Positions 7,650 through 14,226 of a stretch of 21,684 nt of DNA are shown here, piece after piece. The position numbers were made by a program, and so were the translations under genes. Position 1 is the stretch's first letter. Each line of letters opens with the position of its first letter. Below the pieces are notes generated by a model. The model worked only from the letters and a program-made list of their open reading frames with translations, was not told where the DNA came from and did no database searches. The stretch comes from SVEL01 sp045126475 (GTDB lineage Bacteria; Bacillota; Clostridia; Lachnospirales; Lachnospiraceae), in the NCBI GenBank assembly GCA_045126475.1, contig JBGVOL010000109.1, positions 1-21,684 of the forward strand. Direction: 5' to 3'.

Positions 7650-8708
7650 ATGGCTATTTCAAAAGAGGTTTTTGGACAGACCGGAGACGGTAAAACAGCA
7701 TATATTTATACAATTACAAATAATAACGGAATGACAGCGAAGTTAACAGACTTCGGTGCTATTCTTGTTTCTCTTGAAGTACCGGACAGAGACGGAAAAG
7801 CAGAGGATGTTGTATTAGGTTTCGACAGGCTTGAGGACTATTTTGGAAATATTCCCAATTTCGGAGCAATAATAGGACGTCATGCAAACCGTATCGGCGG
7901 TGCTTCGTTTGTATTAAACGGAGTAACATATACTCTGGAGAAGAACGACAGAGGAAACAATCTTCACAGCAGTTGGAACGGATATAACAAAAGATTATGG
8001 GATGCAGATTATTATGAGGATGAACTCGGACAGACCATAGCATTCTCGTATATAAGTCCTGACGGTGAACAGGGATTTCCCGGAACGCTCGAGGTTGTAG
8101 TAAGATACATAATTACAGATGATAACTGCGTTATTATTGAATATGAGGCGGAGTCAGACAAGGATACTGTTGTGAATCTTACAAATCACAGCTATTTTAA
8201 TCTTGCGGGCCATGATTCAGGGACAATCCTCGACCAGAAGGTCTGGATGGACTGTGATGAGTTTACATATGCTGATGAAGAGTTGATTCCAAACGGTGAA
8301 ATCCGCAAGGTAGACGGCACACCTATGGACTTTAGAACGATGAAGGCTGTAGGCAGGGACATAAACGAGGACTATGACCAGTTAAAATTCGGACATGGAT
8401 ATGACCATAACTTTGTTCTTAAGACAAATGATGAGGAAATATCTCTCGTTGCAAAGATGGAATGTGATAAGACCGGTATAGCCATGGAGGTGTATACAGA
8501 CCTTCCAGGCATGCAGTTCAATACATGTAATTTCTATGGTGGAGACTTTGTGGGAAAGAACGGAGCACATTATGGAAGAAACGCGGGACTTTGTTTTGAA
8601 ACCCAGTATTTTCCAAATGCCATCAATATTCCTGAATTTAAGCAGCCAATTTTAAGGGCAGGAGATGTCTACAATGCAACAACAGTTTTTAAGTTTTTGA
8701 ATTGTTAG
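7650..8708 (+). CDS. galM: Aldose 1-epimerase (mutarotase)
   Basis: Cytoplasmic enzyme that interconverts the alpha and beta anomers of galactose and other aldoses, feeding the Leloir pathway. The 352-residue length is typical. Family motifs are in order: GAIIGRHANRI (73-82) with substrate-binding Asn80 and Arg81, His106 in NNLHSS, the catalytic acid His180 in TNHSYFNL, and the catalytic base Glu317 in CFETQYFPNA. The start has an AAAGGAGAG site close upstream. It appears to be the first gene of a same-strand run; the next gene begins 17 bases after its stop codon. No other galactose genes are nearby, so a general sugar role is as likely as a dedicated galactose one. Confidence 0.93.
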   Translation: MAISKEVFGQTGDGKTAYIYTITNNNGMTAKLTDFGAILVSLEVPDRDGKAEDVVLGFDRLEDYFGNIPNFGAIIGRHANRIGGASFVLNGVTYTLEKNDRGNNLHSSWNGYNKRLWDADYYEDELGQTIAFSYISPDGEQGFPGTLEVVVRYIITDDNCVIIEYEAESDKDTVVNLTNHSYFNLAGHDSGTILDQKVWMDCDEFTYADEELIPNGEIRKVDGTPMDFRTMKAVGRDINEDYDQLKFGHGYDHNFVLKTNDEEISLVAKMECDKTGIAMEVYTDLPGMQFNTCNFYGGDFVGKNGAHYGRNAGLCFETQYFPNAINIPEFKQPILRAGDVYNATTVFKFLNC

Positions 8709-8725
8709 CTTATAAGGAGAATAAA

Positions 8726-9316
8726 ATGGCAGTTTTAAAAAATTTTTTTGCAATGCTTGCAAGAATGAAATATATCAACAGATGGGGATTGATGCGCAAT
8801 ACCATTACTGAGAATATTGCGGAGCACAGCCTTGACACGGCAATTATTGCCCATGGATTGGCTGTTATAGGCAATACTTATTTTGGAAAGCATCTTGATG
8901 AGGAGAGAATTGCGGTGCTTGCCATGTTTCATGATACAACAGAGATTATTACAGGTGATTTACCTACGCCGATTAAGTATTTCGCCCCGGAAATAAAGAT
9001 TGCATATAAGAATGTGGAGGCAGCAGCAGGCAACAAGCTTCTTCTTGCGTTACCAAAGGAGATGAGACCGGTGTATAAGCCGATTCTTCACGGAGAGGAT
9101 GAAGAGAAGGAACTATGGAGATATGTAAAGGCTGCTGATAAAATTTCTGCGCTGATTAAATGTGTGGAAGAAAAAAGAATGGGAAACATGGATTTTGAGC
9201 AGGCGGAGAAGGCCACCATTGACTCCATACGGGAAATGAAAATGCAGGAGGCTGACTATTTTTTGGAAACATTTCTTCCTGCATACAGTCTTACATTGGA
9301 CGAACAGAGTAAGTAG
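8726..9316 (+). CDS. yfbR: YfbR-like 5'-deoxynucleotidase (HD superfamily)
   Basis: A metal-dependent phosphohydrolase expected to remove the 5' phosphate from deoxyribonucleoside monophosphates in nucleotide salvage. The 196 residues align along their length with the well-studied E. coli YfbR. The NRW substrate motif is at 18-20, the HD metal ligands are His34, His69, Asp70 and Asp138, with Glu73 at the catalytic position and GDLPTPIKYF at 77-86. The start at 8726 is preferred over a TTG at 8702 because AAGGAG (8714-8719) precedes it and homology begins there. It lies between galM and topB with gaps of 17 bases on each side, so co-transcription is likely. Confidence 0.92.
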   Translation: MAVLKNFFAMLARMKYINRWGLMRNTITENIAEHSLDTAIIAHGLAVIGNTYFGKHLDEERIAVLAMFHDTTEIITGDLPTPIKYFAPEIKIAYKNVEAAAGNKLLLALPKEMRPVYKPILHGEDEEKELWRYVKAADKISALIKCVEEKRMGNMDFEQAEKATIDSIREMKMQEADYFLETFLPAYSLTLDEQSK

Positions 9317-9333
9317 AAATAGGAGCAGAGCAG

Positions 9334-11394
9334 ATGGCAAAAAAGCTGTTTATAGCGGAGAAACCGAGTGTTGCAAATGAGTTTGCAAAAGCATTAAAGC
9401 AGAATATGAGAAAGAAAGACGGATATCTTGAGTCTGATGACTATGTTGTTACATGGTGTGTGGGACATCTGGTTACAATGAGCTATCCTGAAGCTTATGA
9501 TGAAAAATTAAAAAAATGGAGCATAGACACCCTTCCTTTTATACCTGATACTTTTTTGTATGAGGTTATTCCTGCTGTAAAAAAGCAGTTTGATATTGTA
9601 AGCGGTCTTCTCAACAGGGAAGATGTTTCATGCATATATGTATGTACGGATTCCGGACGGGAAGGAGAGTATATATACCGGCTTGTGGAACAGATGGCAG
9701 GTGTTAAGGGCAAGGAGAGAAGGCGTGTATGGATTGATTCACAGACAGAGGAGGAGATAAATCGCGGAATTGCGGAGGCAAAGGATCTGTCTGAGTATGA
9801 TAATCTGTCAGAGGCAGCATATCTTAGGGCAAAAGAAGATTATCTTATGGGAATAAACTTCTCGAGAATACTTACACTGAAATACGGAAGAGGTATAGCA
9901 TCGTATCTGAAGCAGGACAGAGCCGTTGTGTCTGTAGGCAGGGTTATGACCTGTGTTCTCGGAATGATTGTAAGAAGAGAGAGGGAGATAAGGGAGTTTG
10001 TAAAGACTCCTTTCTACAGAGTGCTCTCAGCACTCCATCTTGATGAATTTAAGTTTGAAGCCGAGTGGAGAGTAAATGAAAAGTCCAAGTATTTTAACCA
10101 TCCTGCATTGTACAAGGAGAATGGTTTTAAGGAAAAAGAAAGGGCGGAAGAACTTATATCGGACATTCAAGCCATTGGCAATAACTACCTTACGGTAGAG
10201 CAGGCTGAAAAGAAGAAGGAGACAAAAAATCCGCCGCTTCTGTACAATCTTGCGGAACTTCAGAATGAGTGTTCAAAAATGTTTAAGATAAGTCCTGACC
10301 AGACACTTAGCATTGTTCAGGAACTTTATGAGAAAAAACTTGTAACATATCCGAGAACTGATGCAAGAGTTCTCTCTACGGCTGTTGCAAAGGAAATTCA
10401 TAAAAATATAGGAGGTCTTGCAAAACTGGACAGGTTTAAGAACCTGGCGGAGGAAGCTTTAAATCTTGGTCAGTATAAGAATATTGCAAAGACCAGATAT
10501 GTAAATGATAAGCAGATAACAGATCATTATGCCATAATTCCTACAGGACAGGGCTTTGGCGCATTAAATTCTCTAAATCCTTTATCGGAAAAGGTATATG
10601 AGGTAATTGTGAGAAGATTTTTAAGTATATTCTTCCCGCCTGCAGTGTATCAGAAGGTAAGTCTGGTTCTTACTGCAGACTTTCCGGCACAGGGTGATGC
10701 CGAAAGAAAGGAATTATTCTATGCAAGCTTTAAGGTGCTTATGGAAGAAGGGTATCTTAAGGTTGTAAATTCGTATGTTTCCCGCAGGAAAGAAAATGCA
10801 GAGGAAAATAAAGAAGAGGAAAGTACAGGTGAAGGTGCGGCAGATGAGCAGGAGGTAAAGCTTGATGCCAATGTTATAGAAGCATTGAAAAAGCTGAAGA
10901 AAGATGATAAAATCACTCTTGACGGATTATCTGTCAAGGAAGGAGAGACATCTCCTCCAAAGAGATACAATTCCGGTTCAATAATTCTTGCAATGGAAAA
11001 TGCCGGACAGCTTATAGAAGATGAGGAATTAAGAGCACAGATAAAAGGAAGCGGAATCGGTACTTCGGCTACCAGAGCTGAGATACTGAAAAAACTCATT
11101 AATATTAATTATATAAGCCTTAATAAGAAAACACAGATTCTTACGCCGTCCCTTCTGGGAGAGATAATATATGAGGTGGTTAATGCCTCAATTAAATCGC
11201 TGCTCAACCCCGAGCTTACGGCAAGTTGGGAAAAGGGACTTACCTATGTGGCAGAAGGAAGTATTACCGAAGAGGAATATATGACAAAGCTTGATGACTT
11301 TGTTACAAAAAGGGTAAACGGTGTGAAAAATCTTAACAATCAGGGTATGCTTAGATACGTTTTTGACAGAGCTGCGGCATACTATAAAAAGTAA
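9334..11394 (+). CDS. topB: DNA topoisomerase III (type IA)
   Basis: Type IA topoisomerase that cuts one DNA strand through a tyrosine link, relaxing negative supercoils and separating joined molecules. The 686 residues begin with the Toprim motif FIAEKPSVA (Glu9 catalytic). The active-site tyrosine is Tyr339 in TYPRTD, and the core closes with GSGIGTSATRAEIL near 570. No C-terminal zinc fingers follow. An acidic, low-complexity insert sits near residues 487-512. Unusually, the second Toprim motif reads CTDSGREGE (104-112), so the usual DxD metal site is DxG: Asp106 is present but residue 108 is Gly. The rest of the domain looks intact, so the enzyme is probably active. It lies mid-operon, with glmS beginning 21 bases later. 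Confidence 0.92.
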   Translation: MAKKLFIAEKPSVANEFAKALKQNMRKKDGYLESDDYVVTWCVGHLVTMSYPEAYDEKLKKWSIDTLPFIPDTFLYEVIPAVKKQFDIVSGLLNREDVSCIYVCTDSGREGEYIYRLVEQMAGVKGKERRRVWIDSQTEEEINRGIAEAKDLSEYDNLSEAAYLRAKEDYLMGINFSRILTLKYGRGIASYLKQDRAVVSVGRVMTCVLGMIVRREREIREFVKTPFYRVLSALHLDEFKFEAEWRVNEKSKYFNHPALYKENGFKEKERAEELISDIQAIGNNYLTVEQAEKKKETKNPPLLYNLAELQNECSKMFKISPDQTLSIVQELYEKKLVTYPRTDARVLSTAVAKEIHKNIGGLAKLDRFKNLAEEALNLGQYKNIAKTRYVNDKQITDHYAIIPTGQGFGALNSLNPLSEKVYEVIVRRFLSIFFPPAVYQKVSLVLTADFPAQGDAERKELFYASFKVLMEEGYLKVVNSYVSRRKENAEENKEEESTGEGAADEQEVKLDANVIEALKKLKKDDKITLDGLSVKEGETSPPKRYNSGSIILAMENAGQLIEDEELRAQIKGSGIGTSATRAEILKKLININYISLNKKTQILTPSLLGEIIYEVVNASIKSLLNPELTASWEKGLTYVAEGSITEEEYMTKLDDFVTKRVNGVKNLNNQGMLRYVFDRAAAYYKK

Positions 11395-11415
11395 GAGCAA
11401 AGAGAGGTTTAAAAT

Positions 11416-13242
11416 ATGTGTGGTATAGTAGGATATGTCGGAAACAGAGATTGTACGGATGTACTTGTAGACGCATTATCGAAACTTGAATACAGAGGAT
11501 ATGATTCAGCGGGCATAGCTGTTTTTGAAAATGGAAAAATAGTAGTAGAGAAGACAAAAGGACGTCTTGCCGATTTGTCTAAAAAGATGGAAGAGGGTCA
11601 TAAGCCTGTGGGAAACTGTGGTATTGGTCATACAAGATGGGCAACTCACGGAGAGCCGTCAGATGTCAATTCCCATCCTCACGGCAACGCAAGAATTACA
11701 ATTGTACACAACGGCATTATAGAAAATTATCTCAAAATCAAGAATTTTCTTATGGATAAGGGTTATGTGTTTGAGTCTGAAACCGATACGGAAACTGTGG
11801 CAAAGCTTCTTGATTATTATTACAATACAGAGCATGAACCTGTAAAGACTATTACAAGAGTACTTGCCGATATAGAAGGTTCGTATGGTCTTGGAATTAT
11901 TTTTGCAGACTATCCTGACAGAATATATGCCGTAAGAAAAGACAGTCCTCTTATAGTTGGAATAGGTGAAAATGAGAATTTTATCGCTTCAGATGTTCCG
12001 GCAATATTAAAGTATACAAGGGATTATTATCTTCTTGAGCAGGATGAAATAGCAACCATTACCGAGGACAGTGTTTCAATCTGTGATGTTTACGGAAAGG
12101 AAATAAAGAAAGAGATTCAGCATGCAACATGGGATATTGAGTCTGCCGAAAAAGGCGGATATGCCCACTTTATGCTTAAGGAGATACATGAGCAGCCGAC
12201 AGCCATAAAGACAACAATTAAGCCAAGAATAATGGACGGCATGCCATTCCTTGAAGAGTGTGGTATAACACTTGATATGATAAAAGCATACAGAAAGATA
12301 TATATTGTTGCCTGCGGTACTGCAATGCATGCAGGCCTTGTGGGCAAGTATGTTATAGAGGAACTTGCAAGAATTGAGGTTGTTGTTGATATTGCTTCGG
12401 AGTTCAGATACAGAAATCCGATTATCAATGAGGATGATCTTGTCATACTTATATCGCAGTCCGGAGAGACGGCAGATACAAAAGCAGTACTTCGTCTTGC
12501 AAAGGAGATGGGTGCAACTACACTTTCCATTGTAAACGTCAAGGGCTCATCAATAGCAAGAGAGTCAGATTTTGTTATCTATACACATGCGGGTCCTGAG
12601 ATTTCGGTTGCTTCAACAAAGGCATATATGGTGCAGCTCTCAATTATGTATCTTCTTGCTTTTGAACTTGCATATGCAAGCGGAAAGATTACAGCAGAGG
12701 AATGTATGGAGTATGTAAAGGAACTTGAAAGCATACCGGAGGTTATTGAAAGAACATTTGATTTAGAAAAGGATTGTCAGTATGCGGCTTCAACTCTTGT
12801 CAATGCAGAAAGTCTTCTGTATATCGGAAGAGGACTTGATTATGCTCTTAGTATGGAGGGCTCACTTAAACTTAAGGAGATATCATACATTCATTCAGAG
12901 TCATATGCGGCAGGTGAGTTAAAGCATGGTACCATTTCCCTTGTGACAGATGAAATGCCTGTAATAGCTGTGGCAACGCAGAACAGACTGTTTGACAAGA
13001 CAGTCAGCAATATAAAAGAAGTGAAAGCCCGTGGAGCAAAGGTTATCATGGTGGCAAAGGAGGATGTGACAGTTGGAAGTGATGTGGCAGACTGTATCAT
13101 AAGACTTCCTATTGTCTCTGATATTCTTATGCCGATGGTTGCAGTTGTTCCGTTGCAGATGCTTGCATATTATACATCAGTTTTGAAGGGCTGTGATGTG
13201 GATAAGCCAAGAAATCTGGCAAAGAGTGTTACTGTGGAGTAG
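11416..13242 (+). CDS. glmS: Glutamine--fructose-6-phosphate aminotransferase (isomerizing)
   Basis: Makes glucosamine-6-phosphate from fructose-6-phosphate and glutamine, the entry step to UDP-GlcNAc for peptidoglycan. The 608 residues start with MCGIVGYVG, where the cysteine becomes the N-terminal nucleophile after Met removal. A class II glutamine amidotransferase domain (about 1-220, GHTRWATHG near 73) is followed by two SIS sugar-isomerase domains (ACGTAMHAG and ISQSGETADT) and the typical C-terminus DKPRNLAKSVTVE. The start follows an AGAGAGG site. No glmS ribozyme lies upstream: only 21 bases separate it from topB. The downstream GlmU-like gene, 9 bases away, fits the same pathway. Confidence 0.97.
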   Translation: MCGIVGYVGNRDCTDVLVDALSKLEYRGYDSAGIAVFENGKIVVEKTKGRLADLSKKMEEGHKPVGNCGIGHTRWATHGEPSDVNSHPHGNARITIVHNGIIENYLKIKNFLMDKGYVFESETDTETVAKLLDYYYNTEHEPVKTITRVLADIEGSYGLGIIFADYPDRIYAVRKDSPLIVGIGENENFIASDVPAILKYTRDYYLLEQDEIATITEDSVSICDVYGKEIKKEIQHATWDIESAEKGGYAHFMLKEIHEQPTAIKTTIKPRIMDGMPFLEECGITLDMIKAYRKIYIVACGTAMHAGLVGKYVIEELARIEVVVDIASEFRYRNPIINEDDLVILISQSGETADTKAVLRLAKEMGATTLSIVNVKGSSIARESDFVIYTHAGPEISVASTKAYMVQLSIMYLLAFELAYASGKITAEECMEYVKELESIPEVIERTFDLEKDCQYAASTLVNAESLLYIGRGLDYALSMEGSLKLKEISYIHSESYAAGELKHGTISLVTDEMPVIAVATQNRLFDKTVSNIKEVKARGAKVIMVAKEDVTVGSDVADCIIRLPIVSDILMPMVAVVPLQMLAYYTSVLKGCDVDKPRNLAKSVTVE

Positions 13243-13251
13243 AGGTGTGAT

Positions 13252-13911
13252 ATGAGAATTTGTGATTTATTTGAAGATTTGGAAAAAACCATAGCTAAGG
13301 ATATATTTGAAGGTGCTGATTATCCATGGCAGGTTTTACCTGAAATCGGTGATTTTATAATAGAATTAGGAATGAAACTCCCAAAAGATGAATATACTAT
13401 GGTAAGTGAAAACGTGTGGGTCGCAAAAACTGCAAAGGTTGCACCTACGGCTTTCATAGGAAGTCCGGCAATTATAGATAAAGATGCAGAGATTCGTCAC
13501 TGTGCATTTATCAGAGGAAATGCAATTGTTGGAAAGGGTGCTGTTGTTGGAAATTCCACAGAACTTAAGAATGTTATCCTCTTTGATAAGGTTCAGGTGC
13601 CGCATTATAATTATGTCGGAGATTCAATACTTGGGTATAAATCTCATATGGGGGCAGGAAGCATCACATCAAACGTGAAGTCTGACAAGACGCTTGTTAC
13701 GATTAAAAACGGAAGTGACAAGGTGGAAACAGGCTTAAAGAAGATGGGAGCAATGCTCGGCGATTATGTTGAGGTGGGATGCAACTCGGTGCTTAATCCG
13801 GGAACCGTAATCGGGAAAAATACCAATGTTTACCCGCTTTCAATGGTCAGGGGATATGTACCTGAAAATTCAATATTTAAAAAAGATAGCTGTATAGTAG
13901 AAAAAAAGTAA
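13252..13911 (+). CDS. GlmU-like left-handed beta-helix acyltransferase
   Basis: A 219-residue hexapeptide-repeat protein resembling the C-terminal acetyltransferase half of GlmU, which acetylates glucosamine-1-phosphate on the way to UDP-GlcNAc. After about 55 N-terminal residues, repeats such as TAKVAPTAFIG and AIVGKGAVVG build the helix. GlmU-like elements follow (NYVGDSILGYKSHMGAGSIT near 123-142, then VGCNSVLNPGTVIG). The uridylyltransferase domain is absent. It starts 9 bases after glmS behind AGAGGTG, so it is almost certainly co-transcribed. Such proteins are often annotated as UDP-N-acetylglucosamine pyrophosphorylase, but without the nucleotidyl domain that name would be wrong. True substrate unknown; other LbH acyltransferases are possible. 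Confidence 0.8.
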   Translation: MRICDLFEDLEKTIAKDIFEGADYPWQVLPEIGDFIIELGMKLPKDEYTMVSENVWVAKTAKVAPTAFIGSPAIIDKDAEIRHCAFIRGNAIVGKGAVVGNSTELKNVILFDKVQVPHYNYVGDSILGYKSHMGAGSITSNVKSDKTLVTIKNGSDKVETGLKKMGAMLGDYVEVGCNSVLNPGTVIGKNTNVYPLSMVRGYVPENSIFKKDSCIVEKK

Positions 13912-13919
13912 ATGACCCC

Positions 13920-13948
13920 TTGTAATTTGGAGAAAAAAAGTGTATACT
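13920..13948 (+). promoter_or_regulatory. Promoter of the 6S RNA-like gene
   Basis: TTGTAA (13920-13925) and TATACT (13943-13948) are spaced by exactly 17 bases, predicting a start near 13955. The -35 lies only eight bases beyond the stop codon of the preceding gene, with no terminator between, so operon readthrough into the RNA gene is also possible. Confidence 0.75.
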
Positions 13949-13954
13949 AAGGGT

Positions 13955-14156
13955 AAGTTAAAAGTCAGTTAAAAATATGTTTCCTGGAATGCTCGATACT
14001 CCTGTTAATTTTGAACCTACATTTGATTAAAGGGATTCCTACATTTCTAATGTGATGTCAGGCCTCTATAAGTGGAAGGCAGAGGATTAGATGCGGTTGC
14101 CCACCTAGCTTTGCTAGGACTCAAAACGCAGGAACCGGCATTTTGGGGTACATAAT
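13955..14156 (+). ncRNA. ssrS: 6S RNA (RNA polymerase-binding regulator)
   Basis: An untranslated segment with the architecture of Firmicutes 6S RNA, which binds sigmaA RNA polymerase as a mimic of open promoter DNA. A 16-position closing stem pairs 13977-13992 with 14138-14153 (eleven Watson-Crick pairs, four G-U wobbles, one mismatch). The 3' strand holds a conserved-looking GCCCACCT followed by a perfect hairpin (CCTAGC-TTT-GCTAGG, 14104-14118). The 5' side holds TTTTGAACC, and there is another hairpin with arms CCTCT/AGAGG (14063-14085). It has its own promoter and a terminator downstream. Exact ends are estimates. The identification rests on remembered family features rather than a covariance-model search; another structured RNA remains possible. 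Confidence 0.75.
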
Positions 14157-14180
14157 TCACAATTAATTTTGTGATCTGAG

Positions 14181-14209
14181 AAAAAGCAGCATGTATATGC
14201 TGCTTTTTT
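14181..14209 (+). terminator. Strong terminator between 6S RNA and the SpoIID-domain gene
   Basis: AAAAAGCAGCAT (14181-14192) pairs perfectly with 14197-14208 around a GTAT loop and ends in a T run. It ends eight bases before the Shine-Dalgarno sequence of the next gene, so that gene must be read by transcription passing through the hairpin. Confidence 0.9.
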
Positions 14210-14226
14210 CAGTGATAGGAGGCATA

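Noticed and set aside
11395..11415. Possible glmS ribozyme
   Set aside because: Only 21 bases separate topB and glmS, too few for the ribozyme, and its conserved core is not in the end of topB.
14191..14226. Upstream ATG start for the SpoIID-domain protein
   Set aside because: It lies inside the terminator hairpin and has no ribosome binding site; the ATG at 14227 has AGGAGG.
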